A stretch of 64,000 bases of DNA from Streptomyces sp. NRRL F-4489 (lineage in GTDB: Bacteria > Actinomycetota > Actinomycetes > Streptomycetales > Streptomycetaceae), in assembly GCF_001509485.1 (NCBI RefSeq), contig NZ_LLZI01000224.1:1-64000 (forward strand), read 5' to 3'. Both the position numbers and the translations under genes were made by a program. Within the stretch, counting starts at the first letter, position 1, and each line of letters starts with the position of its first letter. The notes below the pieces were generated by a model that had not been told where the DNA came from, made no database searches, and saw nothing but the letters and a program-made list of their open reading frames with translations. Positions 42,276 to 51,766 of the stretch are shown piece by piece.

Positions 42276-42404
42276 ATGCTGTGGTCAGATCCGCCCGATG
42301 AGCCGCCCGAGGAGCTGCGCGAGGCGCAGGCGAAGCTCCGCCGGATGGGCTTTGTGCTCGCCACAGCGATCATGGTGGGGACGCTGGTCCTCCTGGTGCG
42401 ATGA
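42276..42404 (+). CDS. very small membrane protein downstream of pccE
   Basis: A 42-residue protein: MLWSDPPDEPPEELREAQAK gives an acidic Pro-rich head and an amphipathic helix, then one transmembrane helix (MGFVLATAIMVGTLVLLVR). GGGAGG at 42261-42266 supports the ATG at 42276. The longer reading from GTG 42216 would pass through the perfect palindrome and has no ribosome site. I recognise similar MLWSDP-type micro-membrane proteins in Streptomyces but know no role for them. Confidence 0.65.
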   Translation: MLWSDPPDEPPEELREAQAKLRRMGFVLATAIMVGTLVLLVR

Positions 42405-42590
42405 CGCTCCTACGGGGCGCGCGGTTCCCCCCGGGGCCCCGGTTCCCGCCGGTGCGGCGGGCCGCCGCCGTAAAACGCGTCACCCGCCGCAACCGCCGCG
42501 CGCGGAAGCGCATCTTTCTCTCCTGACAGCGCAATTCGGACAGGCGGCCGCCGGGTGACCGGGCGGCCGCCGCCCGGTGGAGGGGAGACC
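42405..42590. other. intergenic region before the PBP gene
   Basis: About 185 bases of GC-rich sequence with repeated GGCGGCCGCC motifs (about 42543 and 42562), which are self-complementary and could pair. No gene supported. Confidence 0.4.
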
Positions 42591-44078
42591 ATGAACAGGC
42601 CGCTCAGACACATAGCCGTCTTCTGCGGGGCCCTGGTGCTGGCCCTGCTGGTCCGGGTGACCTGGGTGCAGTTCGTGCAGGCCGACGAGCTGGCGAACGA
42701 CGACCACAACCGGCGGGTCAAGATCGAGGCGTACTCGTACCCGCTCGGCAACATCATCGTGGACGGCAAGCCGGTCACCGGGTCGGTGGAGACCAGCGGC
42801 GACTTCAAGTACAAGCGCACGTACACCGACGGCGCGATGTACGCCCCGGTGACCGGGTACGCCCGGCAGGCGGCCGGCGAGACCATGCTGGAGGGCGTCT
42901 ACAAGAAGGTGCTCAACGGCAAGGACGACCGGCTGTTCTTCAACCGGGCGCGCGGGATGCTGACGGGCGAGAAGCCGCGCGGCGGCGATGTCGTCACCAC
43001 CATCAGCGAGAAGGCCCAGAAGGCGGCCTACAAGGGCCTCACGGACCTGCACGCGACCGGCGCGGTGGTCGCCCTCGACCCGCGCAGCGGCCGGATCCTG
43101 GCGCTGGCCAGCACGCCGTCGTACGACCCCTCGGTCTTCGCCGGGCTGTCCACCGCGGAGGGCGAGAAGTACCTCGCGCTCGACCGGGACGAGGCCAAGC
43201 CGATGAACAACCGGGCGCTGCGGGAGATCTACCCGCCCGGTTCGACGTTCAAGGTCCTGACCGCGGCGGCGGCGCTGGAGCACGGCCTGGTCACCGACAT
43301 CAACGCCTCCTCCGGCGCGCCCGCCCCGTACACCCTGCCGCAGACCCGCACCCAGGTGGGCAACGACGTGGCCGGGGCGCCGTGCGACAAGGCGTCGCTG
43401 AAGACCGGTATGCAGTGGTCGTGCAACAACGTCTTCCTGGACGTCGCGCACAAGCTGGGCACCGGCAAAATGCGGGAGACCGCGGAGAAATTCGGTTTCA
43501 ACGAGGAGCATTTCGTCCCGGTCCGTTCGGCGGTGAGCGGTTATCCGAGCAAGCTGGACCAGCCGCAGACCGCGCTGACCGGTATGGGCCAGGGCAGCCT
43601 GACCAGTACGCCGCTGCAGATGGCGATGGTGGCGGCCGGTATCGCCAACAACGGCAAGGTGATGAAGCCGTTCATGGTGGAGGAGTTGCGCGGCCCGGAT
43701 CTGTCCACGATCGAGAAGTTCGAGCCGCAGCCGCTGCACCCGAAGGAGCCGCAGGCGGTTTCCGAGAGCACCGCGAAGAAGGTGCAGGAAATGATGGAGT
43801 ACACCGTTTCGGACGGCACCGCCTCGAAGGCGAAGATCGCCGGGGTGACCGTCGGCGGCAAGACCGGTACGGCCCAGCACGGTGCGAATGTGAACGATGA
43901 GCGGCCGTACGCGTGGTTCGTCTCGTACGCGAAGCTGCCGGACGGCAGTTCGCCGGTGGCGGTCGCGGTGTTCGTCGATCCGAAGGACATGGACATCCCG
44001 CGGTCGGAGATCGCCGGTGGAAAGCTGGGCGGGCCGATCGCGAAGTCGGTGATGCAGGCGGTGCTGAACAAGTCCTGA
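42591..44078 (+). CDS. class B penicillin-binding protein (transpeptidase)
   Basis: A peptidoglycan D,D-transpeptidase. 495 residues: a short cytoplasmic start, one membrane anchor (about 7-26, IAVFCGALVLALLVRVTWVQ), a non-penicillin-binding pedestal domain and the transpeptidase domain. Active-site motifs in order: S218TFK221 (nucleophile serine), S277CN279 and K424TG. No glycosyltransferase domain. Close in layout to the PbpA group of actinomycetes. ATG 42591 follows GGAGGGGAG. It sits among carboxylase genes and is followed by a lipoprotein phosphatase and a VanZ-like gene, a cell-envelope group on the same strand. Confidence 0.95.
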   Translation: MNRPLRHIAVFCGALVLALLVRVTWVQFVQADELANDDHNRRVKIEAYSYPLGNIIVDGKPVTGSVETSGDFKYKRTYTDGAMYAPVTGYARQAAGETMLEGVYKKVLNGKDDRLFFNRARGMLTGEKPRGGDVVTTISEKAQKAAYKGLTDLHATGAVVALDPRSGRILALASTPSYDPSVFAGLSTAEGEKYLALDRDEAKPMNNRALREIYPPGSTFKVLTAAAALEHGLVTDINASSGAPAPYTLPQTRTQVGNDVAGAPCDKASLKTGMQWSCNNVFLDVAHKLGTGKMRETAEKFGFNEEHFVPVRSAVSGYPSKLDQPQTALTGMGQGSLTSTPLQMAMVAAGIANNGKVMKPFMVEELRGPDLSTIEKFEPQPLHPKEPQAVSESTAKKVQEMMEYTVSDGTASKAKIAGVTVGGKTGTAQHGANVNDERPYAWFVSYAKLPDGSSPVAVAVFVDPKDMDIPRSEIAGGKLGGPIAKSVMQAVLNKS

Positions 44079-44122
44079 TCATGGACTGGTGCTGATCATG
44101 GCCTGGCGCTGATCACGGCCTG
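44075..44122. repeat. 17-bp tandem repeat at the PBP stop codon
   Basis: CTGATCATGGACTGGTG (44075-44091), CTGATCATGGCCTGGCG (44092-44108) and a partial third copy CTGATCACGGCCTG (44109-44122). The stop codon of the PBP gene lies in the first copy. No role evident; it may be recent slippage. Confidence 0.6.
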
Positions 44123-44320
44123 ATGAGGGGCCGGTTGCCACGGGGGGCGGGCCGGAAAAGAGGAACGGGTCGGACGGCCGGGAAAAAGGGGAAATTCTCT
44201 CCCCTGAGGACCGGTATCCGGCCCGTTTTCCGTGTTGACCATGGGGGCGACTGTGCGGTTCCTGTGTATTCCGCCGGCCGCTTACGGAGGATTTACGGCC
44301 GGCACGCCTACCTTCGCCTA

Positions 44321-45286
44321 ATGCTCACCATTAAAAAGTTCCCGGTGCGGCGGCCGGCGACCCGGCTCGTGGCGGTGGCCGCCGGTCTCGGCGTCCTGGC
44401 CGCCGGTGCCGCCGGCTGTGCGTCCGGGCCCGCGCGGGAGACCGCGAGCGGCCGGTCGGGCAGCGCCGCGCGGGCCACCGCCGCCTCCGCCCCCGCCCCC
44501 CGCTCCCTGGGCCTGCGGGACGCCCCCAACGCCCGCGACCTCGGCGGTTACCGCACCGCCGACGGCCACCGGGTCCGCCGCGGCGTGGTCTACCGCGCGG
44601 ACGCCCTGAACAACCTCACCCCCGCCGAACAGCGCACCCTCACCAAGGACCGCATCGCCCTGGACCTGGACTTCCGCTCCCTGGCGGAGGCCGCGCCCGC
44701 CGCGGACAAGCTCCCGGCCGGCGTCCGGCACACCGCCCTGCCCGTCTACAACCCGCACGCCGATCTGTCCCGGACCATGAACACGCTGGTGGCGGGCGGT
44801 CCGGCGGCCCAGCAGCGGGCGCTCGGCGGCGGCCGGGCGGTGCGGATGATGGACGCGTACTACGCCTGGATGGTCAGCGACCCGGCCGCGAGCCGGCAAT
44901 TCGGCACGGCCCTCCGGGACATCGCCGACAGCACCGCGCCGGTCCTCTACCACTGCACCCAGGGCAAGGACCGCACCGGCTGGCTGAGCGCGGTGCTGCT
45001 GACCGCCGCGGGCGTACCGCGGGCCACCGTGGACCAGGACTACCTGGCGTCCAACCACTACCTCGACGCCGGCAACGACCGGCAGTTGGACGCGCTGAAG
45101 GCGGCCGGCAAGGTCAAGGACCCGGCGTTGCTGGAACCGGTGCTCGGGGTGCGGCAGAGCTATCTCGACGCGGCGTTCCACGAAGTCGCGGCCAGTTACG
45201 GGTCGTTCGACGGCTACCTGACCAAGGGGCTCGGGCTGGACCAGGCCACCCAGCGCAAGCTCCGGCAGCGGCTCGTCACCGGGTGA
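44321..45286 (+). CDS. lipoprotein tyrosine/dual-specificity phosphatase (HCxxGKDR family)
   Basis: A secreted, lipid-anchored phosphatase of 321 residues. Signal with the lipobox-like AAGC (Cys33), an Ala/Ser-rich linker, then a Y_phosphatase3-type domain beginning LRDAPNARDLGGYRTADGHR, with the P-loop HCTQGKDRTGW (Cys212, Arg218). HCxxGKDR is the signature of MptpB-like enzymes that act on phosphotyrosine, phosphoserine or phosphoinositides. ATG 44321 lies 6 bases after a TACCTT hexamer, so the mRNA is probably leaderless. Outside the cell it may act on lipid or wall phosphate esters; that is inference. Confidence 0.92.
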   Translation: MLTIKKFPVRRPATRLVAVAAGLGVLAAGAAGCASGPARETASGRSGSAARATAASAPAPRSLGLRDAPNARDLGGYRTADGHRVRRGVVYRADALNNLTPAEQRTLTKDRIALDLDFRSLAEAAPAADKLPAGVRHTALPVYNPHADLSRTMNTLVAGGPAAQQRALGGGRAVRMMDAYYAWMVSDPAASRQFGTALRDIADSTAPVLYHCTQGKDRTGWLSAVLLTAAGVPRATVDQDYLASNHYLDAGNDRQLDALKAAGKVKDPALLEPVLGVRQSYLDAAFHEVAASYGSFDGYLTKGLGLDQATQRKLRQRLVTG

Positions 45287-45300
45287 GCGAGGAGGCACCG

Positions 45301-45810
45301 ATGTCCCCGGAGGCGCACGCCCTGGTGATGGCCGCCTGGTGCGCGGTCATGCTCCTGGCCGCCCTGGCGCTGTGGCGGCCGCTGACCCGCCGCCTGGGCC
45401 GGCGGTCCGCGCCGGCCCTCCTCTTCCTGCTCACCCTCGCCCTCTGCGCCGGGATCACGCTGCCCGACCAGATCCAGCCGGGCGCCCTGACGCGGCTGCA
45501 CCAGTGCGTCGTCGAGGGCGGCGCGGGCCCCCGGACGCTGGGCGCGGGCCCCGGCCACCAGCTCGTCAACGTCGTGCTGTGGATCCCGCTCGCGCTCTGC
45601 GGGGTCCTGGCGACCCGGCGGGCGCTGCTCGTCCCGCTGGGCATCTCCGCGACCTGGGCCGGGATCGAACTGCTCCAGACCCTCGACCCGGTGCGGGACT
45701 GCCAGCCGGCCGACTGGGCGCACAACACCCTGGGCGCGGCGCTCGGCGCGCTGCTCGGCTGGGCGCTGCTGCGGGCGGCCCGGGCCCGCTCCCGGACCGC
45801 GCTCCGCTGA
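45301..45810 (+). CDS. VanZ-like membrane protein
   Basis: A 169-residue integral membrane protein with four to five helices. The VanZ-family end motif is visible: ELLQTLDP, then CQPADWAHNTLGAALGALLG, with the Arg/Asp-rich turn before the last helix. VanZ proteins affect teicoplanin resistance by an unknown mechanism. The ATG at 45301 is chosen because GAGGAGG lies at 45288-45294, although a GTG at 45283 would overlap the phosphatase stop. It follows the phosphatase closely and is surely co-transcribed with it. maf follows after 27 bases. Confidence 0.8.
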   Translation: MSPEAHALVMAAWCAVMLLAALALWRPLTRRLGRRSAPALLFLLTLALCAGITLPDQIQPGALTRLHQCVVEGGAGPRTLGAGPGHQLVNVVLWIPLALCGVLATRRALLVPLGISATWAGIELLQTLDPVRDCQPADWAHNTLGAALGALLGWALLRAARARSRTALR

Positions 45811-45837
45811 CCGCCGCACCTCCGTACGATGGCGGGC

Positions 45838-46449
45838 ATGACCGAAGCGCCGCGCCCCCGCCGTCTCGTCCTCGCCTCCCAGTCCCCGGCCCGGCTCGGC
45901 CTGCTCCGGCAGGCCGGGCTGGCACCCGAGGTGGTGGTCAGCGGGGTGGACGAGGACGCGCTGACCGCCGCCACCCCCGAGGAGCTGGCCCGCGTCCTGG
46001 CCGAGGCGAAGGCCGCCGCGGTCGCCGCCCGCCCGGAGACCGCGGGCGCGCTGGTGATCGGCTGCGATTCGGTGCTGGAGCTGGACGGGCGGGCGCTGGG
46101 CAAGCCGGCCGACGCCGAGGACGCCACGGCCCGCTGGAAGTCGATGCGCGGCCGCTCCGGCGTCCTGCGCACCGGCCACTGCGTGATCGACACCGCGAAC
46201 GGCCGCCGGGTCTCGGCCACCGCGTCCACCACGGTCCGCTTCGGCGAGCCCTCCGACGCCGAGATCGCCGCCTACGTGGCCAGCGGCGAGCCGCTGCACG
46301 TCGCGGGCGCCTTCACCCTGGACGGCCGCTCGGCCCCGTTCATCGACGGCATCGACGGCGACCCGGGCAACGTCATCGGCCTCTCCCTGCCGCTGCTCCG
46401 CCGCCTGCTGGCCGACCTGGACGTGGCGATCACGGAGCTTTGGGCGTAA
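45838..46449 (+). CDS. maf: Maf-like nucleotide pyrophosphatase
   Basis: Hydrolyses non-canonical or surplus nucleoside triphosphates to monophosphates; linked to septum formation. 203 residues with [17 protein letters not shown] at the N-terminus (substrate loop), [16 protein letters not shown] (catalytic Asp region) and the C-terminal [21 protein letters not shown] 45838 is preferred to 45829: TACGAT (45825-45830) is a good -10 and places the transcript start at or next to the ATG (leaderless). Neighbour of accA2, as I remember it in Streptomyces generally. Confidence 0.93.
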   Translation: MTEAPRPRRLVLASQSPARLGLLRQAGLAPEVVVSGVDEDALTAATPEELARVLAEAKAAAVAARPETAGALVIGCDSVLELDGRALGKPADAEDATARWKSMRGRSGVLRTGHCVIDTANGRRVSATASTTVRFGEPSDAEIAAYVASGEPLHVAGAFTLDGRSAPFIDGIDGDPGNVIGLSLPLLRRLLADLDVAITELWA

Positions 46450-46576
46450 GGGGGCGGACGGGGCGGGCTGCGGCGGCTGAGCGCCGCTACGAGGCCAACG
46501 GGGCGTTCCCGGGCCGGAGTTCGACGAAACGACCGGCCGCACCGCCAGGCCCGCCGGGCCGGCCTGAGCGCGCGGC

Positions 46577-47053
46577 TCAGGCCGGCGCGCCCCCGGGCGC
46601 CGTACCCTCGCCCGGCGCGGCGCCGTCCACCGAGGCCGCCCCCGCGCCCTCATCCCCGTAAGCCACCAGGTTCAGCACGAGCAGCGCCAGCACCACCATG
46701 GCGGCGCCGAACGCCGGCCAGCCGAGCAGGCCGACCGCCACCGCGCCGAGCACGCCGTGCAGCACCGCGCAGCAGATCAGCCCGATGCGCCCCAGGCGGC
46801 CGGGCGCCCGGTCCCGTGCGGCGGCGCGCAGCAGCACCGCCGCGCACAGCAGGAGGAACAGGGCGCAGACCGCGCCGCCGGCCCAGGAGCCGGCGGCCAT
46901 CGCGCCCGGCCGGAGCCCGGCCAGGGACATCTGCTGCCGGTCGACCACGATGCTCAGGATCCAGTTCAGCAGCAGGAATCCGGCCGCCTCCAGGACCAGG
47001 ACCAGCGCCGTCGCCGCCGCCACCGGTCTGCGTACCGCCACCACCCCGTCCAC
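46577..47053 (-). CDS. conserved four-helix membrane protein
   Basis: A 158-residue protein with four predicted transmembrane helices (about 11-35, 52-75, 88-108, 110-130) and a Gly/Ala/Pro-rich cytoplasmic tail. No known domain. GTG 47053 is used, with weak ribosome-site support (GGAAGTGG). It lies between maf and accA2, convergent to maf, in a place where I recall a similar protein in other Streptomyces. Function unknown. Confidence 0.75.
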   Translation of the reverse strand: MDGVVAVRRPVAAATALVLVLEAAGFLLLNWILSIVVDRQQMSLAGLRPGAMAAGSWAGGAVCALFLLLCAAVLLRAAARDRAPGRLGRIGLICCAVLHGVLGAVAVGLLGWPAFGAAMVVLALLVLNLVAYGDEGAGAASVDGAAPGEGTAPGGAPA

Positions 47054-47700
47054 CCCACTTCCGCCGTCGTGACTTCCACCGTCGTCGCCGCGCGCGCCGG
47101 GGCCGAGCGCCTCGGCCCGTCCTGCGCCCTTCCCCCGCCCGCCTCACGCCGAACCGCTGACCGCCCCAAGCCGTTCCACTGACCCGTGACCCGTCTTACG
47201 CCGTCCCGCCCGCCGCGCCCGTTCCATCCCGCCCTGTGCCGCCTTGCCCCACCCCGTCCCACCCGGACGCCGCCCCGCGCAACCCTCACGGGACTGTTAC
47301 CAGGAGTACGGAAGGTATCCCGCACGCTACTGCTGGGTAACACTCACGGCAAGGGGTCCGCATCACCGCATCCGACCCCCCTCCGCCATGCCCCCGCGCC
47401 CCCGCCCCCCGCCGCGCCCACCCGAAAACTTTCACTCGCCCATTCGTAGGGACTCCACAAAGAATTGACGGTGCGCCGGGAGGCCGCGGGCCGAGACCTA
47501 GACCACACCGCGCCGTGCGCCGGAGCCGCGAAATCCGGGCCTACCCTGGGATTCCAACGGACTTCACTCCCTCACTCGCGCCGCGTGCACGCTCCGTGTG
47601 GGCAAGCTCACCCCCGGGAACGGGTCGGCACGCGGTGTCGCCAGTCCCTAAACTCGCTGCGTTCAGTGTGTTGCGGCGTAGCGCCAAGGAAGGACCCATC
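47054..47700. other. long upstream region of accA2
   Basis: About 650 bases. It is C-rich and Pro/Arg-codon-like near 47150-47290, then holds a large inverted repeat (47296-47341), an A/T-richer stretch near 47430-47470, a CTAGACCAC half-site at 47498-47506 and a TAAACT -10-like hexamer at 47649-47654, about 45 bases before the accA2 start. Short frames in the region have poor codon pattern and are not called. This is probably a regulatory region for accA2 and for the divergent membrane protein. Confidence 0.5.
47296..47341. promoter_or_regulatory. long imperfect inverted repeat in the accA2 upstream region
   Basis: The left arm starts GTTACCAGGAGTA (47296-47308) and the right arm read backwards is GTTACCCAGCAGTA (rc of 47328-47341), matching at 12 of 13 positions when a one-base gap is allowed. 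The ends are GTTACC and GGTAAC. The shape suits two regulator dimers or one large site, and acyl-CoA-linked regulators are plausible in this context (inference). Confidence 0.4.
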
Positions 47701-49473
47701 GTGCGCAAGGTGCTCATCGCCAACCGTGGCGAAATCGCTGTCCGCGTTGCCCGTGCATGCCGGGACGCCGGGATCGGGAGCGTGGCGGTCTACGCCGACC
47801 CCGACCGGGACGCTCTGCACGTCCGTGCCGCGGACGAGGCATACGCCCTGGGCGGTGACACCCCTGCCACCAGCTACCTCGACATCGCCAAGGTCCTCCA
47901 GGCCGCCGCCGACTCCGGCGCGGACGCCATCCACCCCGGCTACGGCTTCCTCTCGGAGAACGCCGAGTTCGCCCAGGCCGTCCTGGACGCGGGCCTGACC
48001 TGGATCGGCCCGCCCCCGCAGGCCATCCGCGATCTGGGTGACAAGGTCGCCGCCCGCCACATCGCCCAGCGCGCCGGCGCCCCCCTGGTCGCCGGCACCT
48101 CCGACCCGGTCTCCGGCGCGGACGAGGTCGTCGCCTTCGCCCGCGAGCACGGCCTGCCGATCGCCATCAAGGCGGCCTTCGGTGGCGGCGGCCGCGGCCT
48201 GAAGGTCGCCCGGACGCTGGAAGAGGTCCCCGAGCTCTACGACTCCGCGGTCCGCGAGGCGGTCGCCGCGTTCGGCCGCGGTGAGTGCTTCGTCGAGCGC
48301 TACCTCGACCGCCCCCGCCACGTCGAGACCCAGTGCCTGGCCGACAAGCACGGCAACGTCGTGGTGGTCTCCACCCGCGACTGCTCCCTGCAGCGCCGCC
48401 ACCAAAAGCTCGTCGAGGAAGCCCCCGCCCCCTTCCTTACCCCCGAGCAGAACGCCGAGCTCTACCGCGCCTCCAAGGCCATCCTCAAGGAGGCCGGCTA
48501 CGAGGGCGCCGGCACCTGCGAATTCCTCGTCGGCCAGGACGGCACCATCTCCTTCCTGGAGGTCAACACCCGCCTCCAGGTGGAGCACCCGGTCACCGAG
48601 GAGGTCACCGGCCTGGACCTGGTCCGGGAGATGTTCCGCATCGCTGATGGCGAGGAGCTGGGCTACGACGACCCGGTCCTGCGCGGGCACTCCTTCGAGT
48701 TCCGCATCAACGGCGAGGACCCCGGCCGCAACTTCCTGCCCGCCCCCGGCACCGTCACCCGCTTCGACGCGCCCAGCGGCCCCGGCGTCCGTCTGGACGC
48801 GGGCGTGGAGGCCGGCAGTGTCATCGGCCCGGCCTGGGACTCCCTGCTGGCCAAGCTGATCGTCACCGGCGCCACCCGCGAGCAGGCCCTCCAGCGCGCC
48901 GCGCGGGCGCTGAACGAGTTCCAGGTCGAGGGCATGGCCACCGCCCTGCCCTTCCACCGCACGGTGGTCAAGGACCCCGCCTTCGCCCCTGAACTGACCG
49001 GCTCCACCGAGCCGTTCACCGTCCACACCCGGTGGATCGAGACCGAGTTCGTCAACGACATCCCGCCGTTCACCGCCCCCGCCGGCGAGGCGGACGCCGA
49101 GACCGACTCCCGCGAGACGGTCGTGGTCGAGGTCGGCGGCAAGCGCCTGGAGGTCTCGCTGCCGGCGTCGCTGGGCATGCCGCTGGCCCGCGCCGCGGTC
49201 GCCGGCGGCGCCAAGCCCAAGCGCAAGGCCGCCAAGAAGTCCGGCAGCGCCGTCTCCGGCGACACCCTGGCCTCCCCCATGCAGGGCACCATCGTCAAGG
49301 TCGCCGTCGAGGAAGGCCAGCAGGTCGCCGAAGGCGAACTCGTCGTCGTCCTCGAAGCGATGAAGATGGAACAGCCCATCAACGCCCACCGCGCCGGCAC
49401 CATCAAGGGCCTGACCGCCGAGGTCGGCGCCGCCCTCACCTCCGGCGCCGCCATCTGCGAGATCAAGGACTGA
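47701..49473 (+). CDS. accA2: acyl-CoA carboxylase alpha subunit (biotin carboxylase plus carrier)
   Basis: Biotin carboxylase fused to a biotin carrier; carboxylates biotin with ATP and bicarbonate and serves the beta subunits such as PccB. 590 residues, the family's usual size. Biotin carboxylase with [20 protein letters not shown] at the start, the ATP-grasp glycine loop [11 protein letters not shown] and the [15 protein letters not shown] catalytic strand. The BCCP domain at the C-terminus has EAMKMEQP with biotinyl Lys555. GTG 47701 is preceded by AAGGAAGGA; the frame is open upstream but without a better start. A 20-bp hairpin ends the gene. Confidence 0.97.
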   Translation: MRKVLIANRGEIAVRVARACRDAGIGSVAVYADPDRDALHVRAADEAYALGGDTPATSYLDIAKVLQAAADSGADAIHPGYGFLSENAEFAQAVLDAGLTWIGPPPQAIRDLGDKVAARHIAQRAGAPLVAGTSDPVSGADEVVAFAREHGLPIAIKAAFGGGGRGLKVARTLEEVPELYDSAVREAVAAFGRGECFVERYLDRPRHVETQCLADKHGNVVVVSTRDCSLQRRHQKLVEEAPAPFLTPEQNAELYRASKAILKEAGYEGAGTCEFLVGQDGTISFLEVNTRLQVEHPVTEEVTGLDLVREMFRIADGEELGYDDPVLRGHSFEFRINGEDPGRNFLPAPGTVTRFDAPSGPGVRLDAGVEAGSVIGPAWDSLLAKLIVTGATREQALQRAARALNEFQVEGMATALPFHRTVVKDPAFAPELTGSTEPFTVHTRWIETEFVNDIPPFTAPAGEADAETDSRETVVVEVGGKRLEVSLPASLGMPLARAAVAGGAKPKRKAAKKSGSAVSGDTLASPMQGTIVKVAVEEGQQVAEGELVVVLEAMKMEQPINAHRAGTIKGLTAEVGAALTSGAAICEIKD

Positions 49474-49489
49474 ACGGCCTCCGGCCCGT

Positions 49490-49534
49490 AAGGGGCGGGC
49501 TCCCGGTACCGCGTGTACCGGGAGCCCGCCCCTT
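49490..49534. terminator. strong bidirectional terminator hairpin after accA2
   Basis: Perfect 20-bp arms (49490-49509 and 49515-49534) around a 5-base CGCGT loop; the outer ends are AAGGGGCGGGC and GCCCGCCCCTT, so both strands finish in a short T run (CCCCTTT on the plus strand). It lies between the convergent accA2 and esterase genes. Confidence 0.85.
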
Positions 49535-49564
49535 TGCCGTGGTCCTTCTGCCGCGCCCAGGGGG

Positions 49565-50749
49565 TCAGGACTTCGCCGCGACCTCCTCCGGGAAGACCAG
49601 CGTCCGGCTCATCCACTGGAGCGCGGCGGGCAGTTCGCGCCGCCAGGTGGCGAAGTTGTGGCTGCCGTGGTCGAGCACGATCGAGTCCGCGGTCATCGGC
49701 GGCCGGACCGCGGCCAGGAACGCCTTCGCCGCCGGGTAGTTCTTCTCGCCGCTGCGGCTGGTGCCGATCAGCACGCTGACGTCGGGGGCGGGCAGGTGCG
49801 CGAGCCGCCACATCAGGTCGTGCTCGGCGCGGCGCCGCCCGCGGTCCTTGCCGTCGCCGAAGAGGTTCCCGGTGGTCGGGTCGTTGGCGACCTTGTAATC
49901 GGGCGAGAGGGCGGCCGCCGCGGTGTACGTACGGGGGTGGCGCATGGCCAGCTGGAGGGCGCAGCTGCCGCCGGAGGAGTAGCCGAGCACGCCCCAGGCG
50001 CCCGGGTCGTGGCCCACCCGGTAGTGCGACTTCAGCGCCTCCGGGACGTCCTGCGCGAAGAAGGTCTCGGCCTGCGGCCCGCCGGGCACGTCGACGCACT
50101 GGGTGTCGCGCGGCGGGGCGATGGTGGGCCGCAGCATCACGATGACGGTCGGCTGGAGGGTGCCGCCGCGGATCAGCCGGCCGGCCGTCTCCGGCAGCCG
50201 CAGGTGCTGCCCGAGCAGGAAGATCCCGCCCGGGTAGCCGCTGAGCGCGACGATCACCGGGAAGCGCTGGCGGGCGTACTGCGGCTGGAAGTACTGCGGC
50301 GGCAGGTAGACGTAGGCCGGGTCCACCACCTTCGTCCGCTTGCCGACGATCCGCACGGTCTCGACCCGGCCGTTCACCTCCGGCGGCCCCTTGGGCACCC
50401 CGTGGACCTTGTCCAGTCCCTCGGGGCCGGAGGGCTGCACCAGGCCCTTGGACGGGTCGCCGGCGGGCCCGGCGCTGCCCTCGCCGCCCCATTTGCCGAC
50501 CGCGGCCGGCGCCCCGTCGTAGAGGCCGAGCAGCTCGTGCCAGGAGGCGTAGAACTGGAAGCTGCGGTTCACCACGAGGCCGAGCAGCGCGACGACGGCC
50601 AGCTGGGTCCCGGCGATCACACCGAGCCGCCCGAGCACCGCCCGCGTCCCGCGCCCGGCGAACCGCGGCCAGAGCCGGACCGTCAGCCCCACACAGACCA
50701 CAACGACGACGATCATGGCGCAGAGCAGTGGCCGGCCGGTCAGTCCCAT
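49565..50749 (-). CDS. membrane-anchored esterase-family (antigen 85/FrsA-like) hydrolase
   Basis: A 394-residue protein with two N-terminal transmembrane helices (about 8-25 and 42-60) and an external alpha/beta-hydrolase domain of the putative esterase family. Nucleophile elbow GYSSGGSCAL, acid region in SPDYKVANDPTTGN or later LDHGSHNF, and the catalytic His in DHGSHNFATW. Close relatives include antigen 85 mycolyltransferases and other acyltransferases or esterases. Streptomyces has no mycolic acids, so the natural substrate is unknown. ATG 50749 has GGGGAAGAA upstream; an ATG 18 bases earlier is possible. Convergent with accA2. Confidence 0.85.
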   Translation of the reverse strand: MGLTGRPLLCAMIVVVVVCVGLTVRLWPRFAGRGTRAVLGRLGVIAGTQLAVVALLGLVVNRSFQFYASWHELLGLYDGAPAAVGKWGGEGSAGPAGDPSKGLVQPSGPEGLDKVHGVPKGPPEVNGRVETVRIVGKRTKVVDPAYVYLPPQYFQPQYARQRFPVIVALSGYPGGIFLLGQHLRLPETAGRLIRGGTLQPTVIVMLRPTIAPPRDTQCVDVPGGPQAETFFAQDVPEALKSHYRVGHDPGAWGVLGYSSGGSCALQLAMRHPRTYTAAAALSPDYKVANDPTTGNLFGDGKDRGRRRAEHDLMWRLAHLPAPDVSVLIGTSRSGEKNYPAAKAFLAAVRPPMTADSIVLDHGSHNFATWRRELPAALQWMSRTLVFPEEVAAKS

Positions 50750-51073
50750 GCGTTCTTCCCCAGACATCCGACGGCTCCCGGACGCTCCCGGAAGACCTCT
50801 TATCGCCTGGTTTGATGACCCCCGGCAGCCCCCCGTTGCGGCCCCGCCCCGGAGTTCGCCACCCCGCCGCCCCCGGTACGGCGTCCCGTTACCGGGTGGC
50901 GGCCGGGTGTCCACCGGGGGCCGGGGGTGGACGGGCGGCCCGCGGGCCGGTGGTGCGATGGCATCCTGGACGCATCCGGTCCGGGTCCTGCCGGCGTGTC
51001 GTTCGCCGGGAGCGCGGCGGCCGGGCGTGCGCTGCGGGGCCCAGGACCGGAGCGGACCGAGGAAGGACGGGCG

Positions 51074-51766
51074 ATGGCGACCGAGACGGCAGGGCAGCGG
51101 GCGGAGCGGGCCGCTGCGGGGCACGCACCGGCGGGGGCGGCCGCGGCGCGCCCCATGCGGGCCGACGCGCGCCGGAACTACGAGCGGCTGCTCGCCGAGG
51201 CCCGTACGGCGTTCACCGAACACGGCACGGACACCTCGCTGGAGGACATCGCGCGCCGCGCCGGTGTCGGCATCGGCACCCTCTACCGGCACTTCCCCAA
51301 CCGCACCGCGCTGATGGGCGCGGTCTTCCAGGGCGAGGTGGAGGCGCTGATCGGCTACGCCCGGGAGCTGGCCGACGCCCCGCAGCCGTGCACCGCGCTG
51401 GTCGACTGGCTGCGCACGCTGATCACGCACGCGAGTACGTACCGGGGCCTGTCGCGGGCGCTGATGACCGCGTCGGCGGACGAGACGTCGGGGATGGCGC
51501 GGTGCAGTGTGCCGCTGGGCGAGGCCGGCGCGGCGCTGCTGGCCCGCGCGCAGCGGGCCGGGGCGGTGCGCCGGGACGTCTCGATCGGCGATCTGATGCA
51601 GCTGATCAACGGCATCGCGCTGGCCGCCGAGGAGTCCCCGGACGATCCGGAGCTCGCCGACCGGCTGCTGACGCTGACGCTGCGGGGGCTGAAGGCGGAG
51701 GCGGGATCCGGGGACGGGTGCGCGGAGGCGGCCACAGGGGCGGGAGCCTCCGGCACCGGGGCCTGA
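51074..51766 (+). CDS. TetR family transcriptional regulator
   Basis: A 230-residue regulator with a low-complexity Ala/Gly leader, a clear helix-turn-helix at about 32-80 (YERLLAEARTAFTEHGTDTS, then DIARRAGVGIGTLYRHFPNR), and a C-terminal ligand domain of the TetR_C/SACE_7040-like type (SRALMTASADETSG..). ATG 51074 follows GAGGAAGGAC. Targets unknown; the esterase gene is divergent (about 320 bases away) and is the obvious candidate. Confidence 0.88.
   Translation: MATETAGQRAERAAAGHAPAGAAAARPMRADARRNYERLLAEARTAFTEHGTDTSLEDIARRAGVGIGTLYRHFPNRTALMGAVFQGEVEALIGYARELADAPQPCTALVDWLRTLITHASTYRGLSRALMTASADETSGMARCSVPLGEAGAALLARAQRAGAVRRDVSIGDLMQLINGIALAAEESPDDPELADRLLTLTLRGLKAEAGSGDGCAEAATGAGASGTGA

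Noticed and set aside
47186..47468. Short plus-strand frames upstream of accA2
   Set aside because: Pro/Arg-rich translations from C-rich intergenic DNA; no ribosome site and two frames equally open.
47498..47506. CTAGACCAC as a DasR (N-acetylglucosamine regulator) site upstream of accA2
   Set aside because: Only the right half matches the known dre consensus; the left half does not. Too weak to call.
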